A DNA stretch of 8,240 bases from an uncultured Acetatifactor sp. (GTDB lineage Bacteria; Bacillota; Clostridia; Lachnospirales; Lachnospiraceae), in assembly GCA_934394665.1 (NCBI GenBank), contig CAKRRS010000101.1, positions 1-8,240 of the forward strand. Reading direction: 5' to 3'. Positions 1-6,971 of the stretch are shown here, piece after piece; positions within the stretch are counted from its first letter, which is position 1; each line of letters begins with the position of its first letter. The position numbers and the translations under genes are program-made. The notes below the pieces were generated by a model, which was not told the origin of the DNA, did not search any database, and saw nothing but the letters and a program-made list of their open reading frames with translations.

Positions 1-29
1 AGATACAATTTTCTTCACTAACTCTCAAT

Positions 30-686
30 TTACAACACCTTGGATCCGTTCACGGTCAGCTTAAAGGATGCCTCCAGCACTTCCGCTGCACGCTTACACA
101 TCATCATACGTCCAAGGAATATCTCAAAATACTCATACATGCTGCAGATCTTCGGATCAATCTGCAGATTCAGTGAAATCACTCTCTTCTCCACATTGAT
201 CTTAAGCTTTGTATCCGTAACCGCATAATTGACGCGGTCATGTTTATCGAAGGTTGCCTTATTCTTCTCCCGGACTCTGCTCCTGCGGACATCGGTCTTA
301 TCTGCAATGATCAGCGCCGCTGAGATGGGATCTGTGGCACCTCCTGTAGATTCATCATGCAGTCCGATAGCGGACACGATCTGCACCCGGTCCTCCAGGG
401 ACAGGTCTGTCTTCTTCAGAATATCATTTGCAAGCAACGCCCCATACTCCGCATGGTGGCTGCGGTTCACCGCATTTCCAATATCGTGCATGAATCCGGC
501 GATCTTCACAAGTTCAATATCTTTTTCCGGATAGCCGAATTTTTTCAGAATCTCCGCTGCCCGCTCTGCCACCAGTCCCGAATGCGCCTCCGAATGATCG
601 GTGAATCCCATGGCACCCAAATTCGCATTTCCTTTTTTAATAAATGTCAGTACTTCTTCATTTTTTCTGATTTCACTATATGTCAT
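30..686 (-). CDS. HD-domain phosphohydrolase-like protein
   Basis: A 218-residue soluble protein with the metal-binding pattern of the HD superfamily. H31 and H35 lie in a DHSEAHS segment, the HD pair is H67-D68 in GFMHDIGN, H77/H78 follow in NRSHHAEYG, H110-D111 in IGLHDEST, and a late aspartate is D129 in IIADKTD. HD proteins are usually metal-dependent phosphohydrolases acting on nucleotides or phosphodiesters; nothing here fixes the substrate. The last 85 residues or so are a mixed-charge domain without a motif I recognise. There is no signal peptide or membrane segment. The start at 686 follows a purine-rich stretch (AAGGAAAG, roughly 12 bases upstream). The gene is divergent from the YqeY-domain gene and appears to be monocistronic within the window; its downstream side is cut off by the window edge. 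The family assignment is firm and the function is unknown. Confidence 0.88.
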   Translation of the reverse strand: MTYSEIRKNEEVLTFIKKGNANLGAMGFTDHSEAHSGLVAERAAEILKKFGYPEKDIELVKIAGFMHDIGNAVNRSHHAEYGALLANDILKKTDLSLEDRVQIVSAIGLHDESTGGATDPISAALIIADKTDVRRSRVREKNKATFDKHDRVNYAVTDTKLKINVEKRVISLNLQIDPKICSMYEYFEIFLGRMMMCKRAAEVLEASFKLTVNGSKVL

Positions 687-828
687 TCTTCTACGTCTTT
701 CCTTCCATCCTGTGTTAATTCCTGTGTTTTTATATACATCTTATTTCGTGTTCATTGTACTATCTGCTCACAAATTCGTGCCAGGATACTCTACATCCTG
801 TTTCGCAGTTGCTTTTTCTCCAAGGCGC

Positions 829-857
829 ATTCTATATTACCAAAACCATTTCAGCAA
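829..857 (-). promoter_or_regulatory. Candidate sigma-A promoter for the HD-domain gene
   Basis: Read on the minus strand, TTGCTG (852-857) and TAGAAT (829-834, one mismatch to TATAAT) are separated by exactly 17 bases. It would give a leader of about 135 nt before the HD gene start at 686. The leader contains a small perfect hairpin, CAGGAT/ATCCTG with a 7-base loop, at 782-800. The -35 match is only moderate and the long leader is unexplained, so this is a candidate only. Apart from this element and the promoter of the YqeY-domain gene, I see nothing gene-like in 687-1014. Confidence 0.35.
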
Positions 858-872
858 CACTATCCTGGGCGG

Positions 873-902
873 GTAAACAACATGTAATATCTGTGTAAAC
901 AA
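873..902. repeat. Direct repeat of GTAAACAA, 22 bp apart
   Basis: The octamer GTAAACAA occurs at 873-880 and again at 895-902. The start-to-start spacing is 22 bp, about two turns of the DNA helix. The pair lies between the divergent promoters of the HD-domain and YqeY-domain genes, a place where a regulator could bind to one face of the DNA. It could also be chance in AT-rich sequence. I cannot name a regulator. Confidence 0.3.
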
Positions 903-938
903 GCCGGATATAAGCTGACAGCTATTCACATTTTCTTC

Positions 939-967
939 TTTTCAGTTTTCACCGGTAGGAGTATAAT
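939..967 (+). promoter_or_regulatory. Candidate sigma-A promoter for the YqeY-domain gene
   Basis: A perfect TATAAT at 962-967 is preceded by TTTTCA (939-944, 4 of 6 to TTGACA) with a 17-base spacer. Transcription would start near 973, leaving a leader of about 40 nt that carries the AGGAGA ribosome binding site just before the ATG at 1015. The -10 is strong; the -35 is weak. Confidence 0.6.
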
Positions 968-1014
968 AAAACACAGAAAATATTTGGAGATTTTGTTCCA
1001 GAGAGGAGACCACA

Positions 1015-1452
1015 ATGAAATTAAAAGAATTACAGGATGCTATGATTGCTGCCATGAAGGCAAAGGATAAATTCAGAAAGGATGCCATCTCCGCACTGGT
1101 ATCCGCTGTAAAGAAAAAAGGAATCGACAACGGCTGCCGTGACAACATTCCCGATGAGATGGCCAACGAAGCCATCTTAAAAGAGATCAAATCCGTGAAG
1201 GAGCAGATCGATACCTGCCCCGCAGACCGTACCGAGCTGCTGGAAGAATACAAAAAGCGCTATGAGATCATGAGCGAGTTTGCCCCCAAGATGCTCTCCG
1301 CTGAGGAAGTCAAGGCAATTCTGGCAGAGAAATTCGCAGATGTTCTGGCTACGAAAAATAAGGGCCAGATCATGAAGGCTGTTATGGGCGAACTGAAGGG
1401 CAAGGCTGACGGCAAGGTCATCAATCAGGTCGTTGCTGAGCTGACCAAATAA
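1015..1452 (+). CDS. yqeY: GatB/YqeY domain-containing protein
   Basis: A 145-residue protein, the usual length for free-standing YqeY proteins. The sequence opens with MKLKELQDAMIAAMKAKDK and continues with the alpha-helical, lysine-rich body of the family (RKDAISALVSAVKKKGID near residue 22, LLEEYKKRYEIMSEFAPKMLSAEEV near 75-99) and ends in the compact tail KGQIMKAVMGELKGKADGKVINQVVAEL. This tail resembles the C-terminal tRNA-binding domain of the GatB subunit of Asp/Glu-tRNA amidotransferase. Stand-alone YqeY proteins are thought to interact with tRNA, but their exact role is not settled. The start is supported by an AGGAGA site (GAGAGGAGACCACA-ATG). It is probably monocistronic: its own promoter lies upstream and a hairpin lies about 40 bases after the stop, shared with the converging aconitase X operon. 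Confidence 0.93.
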   Translation: MKLKELQDAMIAAMKAKDKFRKDAISALVSAVKKKGIDNGCRDNIPDEMANEAILKEIKSVKEQIDTCPADRTELLEEYKKRYEIMSEFAPKMLSAEEVKAILAEKFADVLATKNKGQIMKAVMGELKGKADGKVINQVVAELTK

Positions 1453-1489
1453 TATGTGCGGTGCATTATCAGCGATTTTGAAATCCATC

Positions 1490-1528
1490 AACAAACGGCT
1501 TCCGGAGGATCTCCGAAAGCCGCTTGTT
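1490..1528 (-). terminator. Terminator hairpin between converging genes, best on the minus strand
   Basis: An inverted repeat runs from 1490 to 1528 around a 3-base loop (1508-1510), with inner arms CGGAG/CTCCG and outer arms CGGCTT/AAGCCG extended by ACAA/TTGT. On the plus strand the stem has two A-C mismatches (1495/1523 and 1502/1516). On the minus-strand RNA both become G-U wobbles, so the stem is continuous there. The minus strand also continues into TTTGTT after the GC-rich part, as an intrinsic terminator would. It lies 10 bases past the stop of the aconitase X swivel gene (1539) and about 40 bases past the YqeY-domain stop (1452), so it can end the operon and may serve both directions. 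Confidence 0.75.
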
Positions 1529-1538
1529 ATCTAAAGCA

Positions 1539-1982
1539 TTATTCCACTACTACCGTACCGTCTTCTTTTACGGTAATATTCATGTCATCCTTCACATATT
1601 CCAGGAACTCTTCCCCCAGACTGTCAATGACAGGCATCTGCACATTGTCAAGCCACACATCTGCCAGGATTGCTCCGGCTGCTGCCAGGGAATCAATGGG
1701 TTCGGAAAACAGCATACATGCCGGCTGTCTATTCATGGAGCAGGCACAGTAAAGTACCAGTCCGCCAGTGGTAGATCCTATGGTCGTCGGCAGGCACAGG
1801 GCTTTGCCCGCCATCTGTTTACCATAGAGGTCGGGATTATTCTGATCTCCGCAGGTTGCTTTTTTATCGCCGAACTGCAATGCCTTCTGCAAAGATGCCA
1901 GTGTGTTCAGACCCCCGTGAGATACCAGTGCCTTGGCTGTTACAGTTCCGGAGGCTACGATTCTTCCTTTAAATTCTTTCAT
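1539..1982 (-). CDS. Aconitase X swivel-domain (small) subunit
   Basis: A 147-residue protein matching the aconitase X swivel domain (DUF126 type). The body follows the family plan: an N-terminal strand KGRIVASGTVTAKALVS, a GDQNNPDLYGKQMAGKALCLP region (residues 45-65), the glycine/serine loop IGSTTGG (68-74), then YCACSMNRQPACMLFSEPIDSLAAAGAILADV (78-109). In this family the small domain closes over the catalytic domain, and the Gly-Ser loop helps bind the substrate. In some bacterial enzymes the two domains are fused; here they are separate genes, as in the heterodimeric forms. Its ATG overlaps the stop of the large subunit gene by 4 bases (ATGA), which points to translational coupling and a 1:1 complex. 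A terminator follows. Family confident; substrate unknown. Confidence 0.87.
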   Translation of the reverse strand: MKEFKGRIVASGTVTAKALVSHGGLNTLASLQKALQFGDKKATCGDQNNPDLYGKQMAGKALCLPTTIGSTTGGLVLYCACSMNRQPACMLFSEPIDSLAAAGAILADVWLDNVQMPVIDSLGEEFLEYVKDDMNITVKEDGTVVVE

Positions 1983-3259
1983 TTGTCCGCTCCTCCCTTC
2001 GTGATCTGCTCTAAGATCTCAGCATCGGTATAATATCTTGCGCTGGTATAGGTACGCAGCTTGTTGCTGGAAGTAATGACCGGCATCTTCTCGCTGAGAG
2101 GATTATTCATATACATTAACGGGCAGATATAGGAAGTAATGACTCCCGTTGCCTTTAACGTCTCTGCATAAGGGGTCTCCTGAAACTTTTTCAGTACCGC
2201 AGGCGCCGCCGTGAATACGGTAGGAATACATACTCTGGTTCTACCGGCTTCTTTCAGGCTCTGAGAGACTTTTTCCGTCCAGTCGATGAGCTGCTGTAAA
2301 CTCATATGGGGACATCCCATGAAACACAGCTTCGGCTTGGCATCCTTCTTTTTCCAGATCACCGGATAGCTCTCATAGACCCTCTGAAGTTCCGCATCAT
2401 CTACCACATAGACCTTTGCATCCTCCGTAATCAGATCTTTTCCGTATTTTACAGCCTCCGGAGTGATATTTTCCACATGGTACAGACCTACCGCACCGTT
2501 GGAAGCAGTCGCTGCGCCGAAATCCTTCAGATAGGTTTTCGCTGCATCATCCAGTTCACCGCCCAGCCACTTGTCCAGCCCTACGATATAGGGAACATCC
2601 GCCATCACTTTCATACCGATGGCAGATCCAAGCAGCTGTGCTTCCGGCTTTTTCGTGGTCTCGATCTTAACGATCCAGGTGGCTTTTCTGCCCTCATCCG
2701 TCAACAGACCGAAACGGGGCACATAGCCTACTACCGAGCCCATGAGATCAATGATACCGGAGTTACGATTGCATCTTGCTCCCAATACGGAGTTGGCATA
2801 AACCACTGCGGAAGACTCAGACCAGGACAGCACCTCTCCCATGGCCGGTGTATTTCCCACTTCATCCATGTAACAGGTGCAGGTGTAAGCATCCTTTTCC
2901 ATGATACCCAGCTGTGTCAGCTGTTTCTCGTAGTCATCCTGCTTGGAGTACATGAAATTCTTGAACACAAAATCCTGTAAAAAAGAACTTGGCACATTGG
3001 GATCCAGTGGTCTCGGATCGGCAGAAAATTTCTGTTTGGATACATTGCCGGATTCGATCAGCTGATTCATCAGTTCATACACCGGCGCCAGCGCTTTCAA
3101 TCCGAAAGAGGTTACCAGATGGTTGTATTTACTGGTCACAGGCACCATACTGTCCGCACCGAACAACTCCCCGTAGCGCACCAGCGTCTGCATGACCTTC
3201 GCCAGGGTTGCTCCCTGTTTTCCATCATATATTTCCTGTTGTTCTTTTGTTAAGTTCAT
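1979..3259 (-). CDS. Aconitase X catalytic (large) subunit, dehydratase
   Basis: A 426-residue protein of the aconitase X catalytic family (DUF521 type). Recognisable segments are MNLTKEQQEIYDGKQG at the N-terminus (the usual opening), SWSESSAVVYANSVLGARCNRNSG (145-168), VVGYVPRFGLLTDEGR (176-191), CFMGCPHMS (312-320) and SYICPLMYMNN (376-386). C316 in the GCPH motif and C379 are likely iron or Fe-S ligands; C163, in GARCNR, may be the third. The C-terminal SAR (406-408) sits where the family places a substrate-binding Ser-Ala-Lys-type motif. Known members dehydrate cis-3-hydroxy-L-proline in bacteria and mevalonate 5-phosphate in archaea; others are uncharacterised. The start at 3259 has a GGGGAGGG ribosome binding site and follows the flavoprotein stop by 14 bases, so both belong to one operon. 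The neighbouring ene-reductase suggests that the dehydrated product is reduced next. The substrate cannot be read from sequence. Confidence 0.9.
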   Translation of the reverse strand: MNLTKEQQEIYDGKQGATLAKVMQTLVRYGELFGADSMVPVTSKYNHLVTSFGLKALAPVYELMNQLIESGNVSKQKFSADPRPLDPNVPSSFLQDFVFKNFMYSKQDDYEKQLTQLGIMEKDAYTCTCYMDEVGNTPAMGEVLSWSESSAVVYANSVLGARCNRNSGIIDLMGSVVGYVPRFGLLTDEGRKATWIVKIETTKKPEAQLLGSAIGMKVMADVPYIVGLDKWLGGELDDAAKTYLKDFGAATASNGAVGLYHVENITPEAVKYGKDLITEDAKVYVVDDAELQRVYESYPVIWKKKDAKPKLCFMGCPHMSLQQLIDWTEKVSQSLKEAGRTRVCIPTVFTAAPAVLKKFQETPYAETLKATGVITSYICPLMYMNNPLSEKMPVITSSNKLRTYTSARYYTDAEILEQITKGGADK

Positions 3260-3273
3260 TGATTTCCCTCCCC

Positions 3274-5328
3274 TTAAATCTTCATGGCAACTTCATAAGC
3301 GCGCCATACGACACTTCGCAGATTGCCTACACCGTCACAGTCACCTACCAGGCTGACATTGCTGCCCTTCGGTGCCAGTGGATTGGGAATGTATCCTGTG
3401 GAGCTGATCACACTGTCACAGGGAATCGTGATCTCTTTTCCGGAAGCATCCTTGCATACGATGCTGTCATCCTTTACTTCCTGCAGCGTAGTTTCCAGAT
3501 ATACGGGCACTTTCTTCCAGGCGAACCACTCTCTCAGATAGGAGCTGTTGGCCAGACATACTCCGGTCTGGGCGATGAGATCGTTTTTCATCTCTACGAT
3601 CACAGGCTGTTTGCCCTGCAGCGCCAGTTCATAAGCAATCTCACAGCCGGTGAGTCCGCCGCCGATGACGGCAACCTTTTCTCCTACGGGAGTACCGGTA
3701 AGGTATTCGCATGCCTCAACCATCTTCTCATGACCGGGCACTTTTTTCAGTACTCTGGGCACTGCTCCGGTAGCGATGATCACGGGAGCACCGGCAAACG
3801 GGGCGATGCTCTCCACTTTTTCATTGTAATGAATCTCAATTTTCAGATCTGCCATCTGTTTCCGATACCAGGTCAGAAGATCCCGCAGTTTTCCCTTATA
3901 GCTTTCTGCACTGGCAGCAATAAAGGTTCCGCCCAGGTGATCTGTCTGCTCGTGAATCACCGGCTCGTGTCCCCGCAGCTTCAGTACTCTGGCAGCCTCC
4001 ATGCCGCCGATACCGCCACCGATAATATGTACCTTCTTCGGGCTGGTGGTCGGGACGATCTTGTGCTTCTCCCACTGCATGGTCTCGGCATTTACCGCAC
4101 AGCGTGCCAGATGCAGGGAATCAGATAATGCCTGATCATTGGGAACTCCCTTATAGTGACACATGTTGAAGCAGCCGTTGTGGCACAGAATACAGGGACG
4201 GATGTCGTCCTCCTTATCATTCATCAGCTTGGTCACCCATTCCTGGTCTGCCAGGAACTGTCTGGCGAATCCGGCACCATCGATTCTTCCGTCTGCAATA
4301 GCAGCAGCCGCCGTCTCCGGATCCATACGTCCGGCACATACCACAGGGATATCCACGAATTTACGGATATGCGCCACATCCTCCAGATTGCAGTTCTCCG
4401 GCATATAGATAGGGGGATGTGCCCAGTACCAGGCATCGTAAGTACCGTTATCGCAGTTTAACATATCATAACCGGCATCCTGCAGATACTTCGCTGCTTT
4501 TTCGGATTCTGCCATATCACGGCCTGCTTCTGTGAAGCTTTCTCCGGGAAGTGCTCCCTCACGGAAGCCCTTGGTCTTGGATTCCACACTGTACCTAAGA
4601 GACACAGGGAAATCCTGTCCGCAGACTTTCTTGATCTCTTTTACGATCTCTACAGCAAAACGATATCTGTTCTCAAAAGATCCACCATATTCATCGGTTC
4701 GCTGATTCACATATTTTAAAGTAAACTGATCCAGCAGATAGCCTTCATGTACCGCATGGATCTCCACACCGTCCACACCGGCATCCTTTAATAATTTTGC
4801 AGTCTTGCCGAATGCGGTGATGAACTCCTGAATCTCCTCCACAGTCATCTCCCGGGAAGGAACTTTATCTGACCAGCGGTTCGGAGACGGGCTTGGTGCG
4901 GCTGTAATCTTGTCGAGATCCATAAAAGGTTTCGCCAGTACCCGCAATGCCTTATTGGTGTACAGGGTCTCCATCATTTCACTGATGGTAAATGATCTGC
5001 CGAAACCTGCCGTCAGCTGGACGAACAGCTTTGCTCCTGTCTTGTGGAACTCCGGCATCCACTTTGCCAGATCCTCATACATTTTTTTCTTCTTATATAG
5101 CCACTGTCCGTACATGGGATTGTATACCGGCTGACATCCCGGAAGCACCAGACCGCAATTATTTTTCGCTACCTCCAGAATAAATTTCGCACCATCCTTG
5201 TCAAAATGGTTCACTTCCATCCATCCCAACAGGTTTGTGCCACCCATGGATGTCAGAACAATGCGGTTCTTAATCTCGCAGTTTCCGATCTTCCACGGCG
5301 TAAACAACGGTTCCAACTGTTGTTTCAT
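3274..5328 (-). CDS. Old-yellow-enzyme/2-enoate-reductase-like Fe-S flavoprotein
   Basis: A 684-residue multidomain NAD(P)H:flavin oxidoreductase, the size of 2,4-dienoyl-CoA reductase and clostridial 2-enoate reductases. Residues 1-365 or so form an FMN-binding TIM barrel (LFTPWKIGNCEIKNRIV near the start; HAVHEGYLLDQF at 191-202 followed by NQRTDEYGGSFENRYRF). A 4Fe-4S site follows: C379, C382 and C386, with C410 in ARCAVN as the likely fourth ligand. The C-terminal half carries two dinucleotide folds: IGGGIGG at 436-442 for FAD and IGGGLTG at 555-561 for NAD(P)H, closing with VGDCDGVGN near 661-669. The HAVHEGYLLDQF form, as I recall it, is typical of the enoate-reductase/BaiCD branch, so reduction of an activated C=C bond is expected; the substrate is unknown. 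An in-frame ATG at 5373 would add 15 residues, but the one at 5328 has a perfect AGGAGG 8 bases upstream and gives the usual MKQQLEPLFTPWKIG opening. First gene of the aconitase X operon. Confidence 0.9.
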   Translation of the reverse strand: MKQQLEPLFTPWKIGNCEIKNRIVLTSMGGTNLLGWMEVNHFDKDGAKFILEVAKNNCGLVLPGCQPVYNPMYGQWLYKKKKMYEDLAKWMPEFHKTGAKLFVQLTAGFGRSFTISEMMETLYTNKALRVLAKPFMDLDKITAAPSPSPNRWSDKVPSREMTVEEIQEFITAFGKTAKLLKDAGVDGVEIHAVHEGYLLDQFTLKYVNQRTDEYGGSFENRYRFAVEIVKEIKKVCGQDFPVSLRYSVESKTKGFREGALPGESFTEAGRDMAESEKAAKYLQDAGYDMLNCDNGTYDAWYWAHPPIYMPENCNLEDVAHIRKFVDIPVVCAGRMDPETAAAAIADGRIDGAGFARQFLADQEWVTKLMNDKEDDIRPCILCHNGCFNMCHYKGVPNDQALSDSLHLARCAVNAETMQWEKHKIVPTTSPKKVHIIGGGIGGMEAARVLKLRGHEPVIHEQTDHLGGTFIAASAESYKGKLRDLLTWYRKQMADLKIEIHYNEKVESIAPFAGAPVIIATGAVPRVLKKVPGHEKMVEACEYLTGTPVGEKVAVIGGGLTGCEIAYELALQGKQPVIVEMKNDLIAQTGVCLANSSYLREWFAWKKVPVYLETTLQEVKDDSIVCKDASGKEITIPCDSVISSTGYIPNPLAPKGSNVSLVGDCDGVGNLRSVVWRAYEVAMKI

Positions 5329-5414
5329 TGTAACTCCTCCTTTGCCTTCTCTCTTGCTTACCCCATTACACAATCTTATAATAACACATTTTAATAGTAT
5401 TCCCCTGATAACTC

Positions 5415-5452
5415 ATTCCCTGGAATAAAATTCTTCACCGGTTTCCAGACAA
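5415..5452 (-). promoter_or_regulatory. Candidate promoter with overlapping palindrome for the flavoprotein-aconitase X operon
   Basis: On the minus strand, TTGTCT (5447-5452) and TTTATT (5424-5429) are 17 bases apart, a weak sigma-A-like pair. The palindrome ATTCC-CT-GGAAT (5415-5426 on the plus strand) overlaps the -10 end, where a repressor operator would often lie. A start near 5417 would give a leader of about 90 nt to the ATG at 5328. Another AT-rich -10-like stretch (TTATTATAAG, around 5377-5386) is an alternative but lacks a fitting -35. The operon is separated from the CapA gene by 285 bases, so an own promoter is likely even if this one is wrong. Confidence 0.3.
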
Positions 5453-5569
5453 ATGCCCTGCATGAACCAGAATGTACTGCTATCCATTTAACGACCGTTC
5501 TGCATACGCTTCAAAATTTCAGAACATCATTTCGTTCTTCTCCTGTAAACTTCCCTCATGTTTTGTTGC

Positions 5570-5607
5570 GTTGTCAACAACTTCTTTATTGTAACAAACA
5601 TGTTACA
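5570..5607. promoter_or_regulatory. Two palindromes after the CapA gene, possible operators
   Basis: TGTAACA-AACA-TGTTACA at 5590-5607 is an 18-bp inverted repeat with perfect 7-base arms and a 4-base centre. Eight bases away, GTTGT-CA-ACAAC at 5570-5581 is a second one with 5-base arms. The first has the form of a dimeric helix-turn-helix regulator site. Neither is followed by a T tract on either strand, so an intrinsic terminator is less likely, although they lie only 6 bases past the CapA stop. They are about 260 bases upstream of the flavoprotein start. I see no gene in 5329-5613. Confidence 0.4.
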
Positions 5608-5613
5608 GTTTGT

Positions 5614-6918
5614 CTACTCTGCCTTCCAGAGATCTCCCCATATGGAATCACACAAATTGACACAGTATTCTCTGGAAAACTCCGGATCCTGCGAAACGAT
5701 CTCATTTTCCTCTGCCAGTTCTTCCGGATAATCCTCCAGAAAATATGTTGTCACACCTTCGGGGCCGGAAGTCACATGACTGACCAGCGGCTGGACTCCA
5801 TAGTCCGCAATCTCCACTTCGCCGTCTTCCTTCTTTGCGAGAGTCACTTCCGCCATACCGCCTACCATACGGTTAGCAACTCCCTCTCCGGTGCCGGAGG
5901 TCCAGTTCACGAAATTTCCCAGTGAATAATACACAAGCATTTCATGGTCACTCTCTTCATCCGTCACCCATTCTATCGGTTCAATGACATGTGGGTGCGT
6001 CCCAAGTACCAGGTCCGCTCCGTTTTCGGCAAAAACTTTCGTCCACTTCTCCTGGGAGGCATCGGGTGTCAACTGATATTCCGTGCCCCAGTGGGGACAT
6101 ACTATCGTGAAATCCGCTAATTCCTCTGCTCTCCGGATATCCGCTGCCACCTGTGCCTCATCCAGTAGATCCACCGCATACGGCATGTCGTCCGGAAATG
6201 GAATTCCATTCGTGCCGTAGGTATAATTCAGAACCGCAATCTTCATATCCTGCAGGTCTAGGATTACCGGCTCTGCGCCACAGGAAGTGGAAGTATCTGC
6301 AGCATCATGAATTCCCAACACTGTAATCTGCGGATAGTTCTCTCTCCAATATTTTGCACAATTTACCAGACCTTTCCGCCCCTTGTCCATGGCATGATTG
6401 GTCGCATGACAAATGATATCAAATCCGGCATCTACCAGCGAATCGCACAGACTGAAATCCGCATTGAAACTCGGGTATCCGGTAATACCAAGATCTACTC
6501 CGCCGATGATCACCTCCTGATTCACCAAGGCAAGATCTGCTGCAGCAATCTCCTCTTTTGTGTGGGAAAACAGCGAATCATAGTCATAACTTCCGTCCAG
6601 CTGCAGACAGCTTTCCTCCACTGGGGTGTGAAGCAGTATATCCCCTACCATGATGATCTTGTACTCCGGTGCGGCTTCCGATGATTGGTCGGTAGATGGC
6701 TGGATTGCATCCTGCGATTCTGTTTCTGTTGCTTCTGTTTCTGTTGCTTCTGTTTCTATTGCAATAGTTCCTGTGGTACTGACAAATTTTTCATTTGTTA
6801 CTGTATTGTCCTCAGACACCATCTCAGTCTTCGCACAGCCGAACAATAAAAAAATGTTCCCTATACAAATATAAAACATGATTGTTTTTCTTAAAGTCAA
6901 AAATCTTCTATCTGCCAT
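5614..6918 (-). CDS. CapA-family (PGA_cap) metallophosphoesterase-like lipoprotein
   Basis: A 434-residue secreted lipoprotein. The N-terminus is basic (MADRRFLTLRK), then a hydrophobic stretch ends in the lipobox LLFGC, so C28 is the predicted lipidated residue. Residues 29-85 are a Thr/Glu/Ser-rich linker, including ETEATETEATETE at 55-67. The catalytic-type domain starts at about 87: VGDILLH (91-97), NQE (133-135), CHATNHAMD (170-178), CPHWGTEY (274-281), GTHPHV (306-311) and YSLGNF (331-336). These are the hallmarks of the CapA/PGA_cap family, a calcineurin-like fold first linked to poly-gamma-glutamate capsule export. Most clostridial homologues have no such operon and their substrate is unknown; no pgsB or pgsC is seen here. 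The start at 6918 has an AAAGGTAG site a few bases upstream. It has its own promoter and lies 285 bases from the next operon, so it is probably transcribed alone. Confidence 0.9.
   Translation of the reverse strand: MADRRFLTLRKTIMFYICIGNIFLLFGCAKTEMVSEDNTVTNEKFVSTTGTIAIETEATETEATETESQDAIQPSTDQSSEAAPEYKIIMVGDILLHTPVEESCLQLDGSYDYDSLFSHTKEEIAAADLALVNQEVIIGGVDLGITGYPSFNADFSLCDSLVDAGFDIICHATNHAMDKGRKGLVNCAKYWRENYPQITVLGIHDAADTSTSCGAEPVILDLQDMKIAVLNYTYGTNGIPFPDDMPYAVDLLDEAQVAADIRRAEELADFTIVCPHWGTEYQLTPDASQEKWTKVFAENGADLVLGTHPHVIEPIEWVTDEESDHEMLVYYSLGNFVNWTSGTGEGVANRMVGGMAEVTLAKKEDGEVEIADYGVQPLVSHVTSGPEGVTTYFLEDYPEELAEENEIVSQDPEFSREYCVNLCDSIWGDLWKAE
6719..6763 (-). repeat. 15-bp tandem repeat, three copies, in the CapA linker
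   Basis: Three copies of a 15-base unit (TCTGTTTCTGTTGCT on the plus strand) lie at 6719-6733, 6734-6748 and 6749-6763; the third has two changes. Within the gene they encode the ETEAT repeats just after the lipid anchor. The unit is a multiple of three, so a copy-number change would lengthen or shorten the linker without breaking the frame. Confidence 0.85.
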
Positions 6919-6971
6919 TTTTCTACCTTTTCACTGTTTTTTCTGTATTTTATTCACTTCTTATATGTCCC

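Noticed and set aside
357..887. 176-residue plus-strand reading frame running into the intergenic region
   Set aside because: It is antisense to the HD-domain gene over most of its length and has no plausible start signal or domain.
1524..2033. 169-residue plus-strand reading frame (and the 224-residue one at 2306-2980)
   Set aside because: Both are antisense to the aconitase X subunit genes, which have clear family motifs, good ribosome binding sites and tight operon spacing.
1979..3259. Naming the aconitase X genes as cis-3-hydroxyproline dehydratase or mevalonate 5-phosphate dehydratase
   Set aside because: Family membership does not fix the substrate, and none of the usual pathway partners of either activity is encoded next to it.
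3208..4128. 306-residue plus-strand reading frame
   Set aside because: It lies opposite the well-supported flavoprotein gene and its ribosome binding site region, has no recognisable domain, and its composition (many His, Cys, Leu, Tyr) is typical of antisense shadow frames.
5329..5373. Upstream in-frame ATG extending the flavoprotein by 15 residues
   Set aside because: The extension MCNGVSKREGKGGVT is the translated ribosome binding site region; the AGGAGG is placed for the ATG at 5328 and the family starts there.
5590..5607. Intrinsic terminator of the CapA gene
   Set aside because: The stem is short and AT-rich and no T tract follows on the minus strand; an operator-like palindrome is the better reading, although a weak termination role cannot be excluded.
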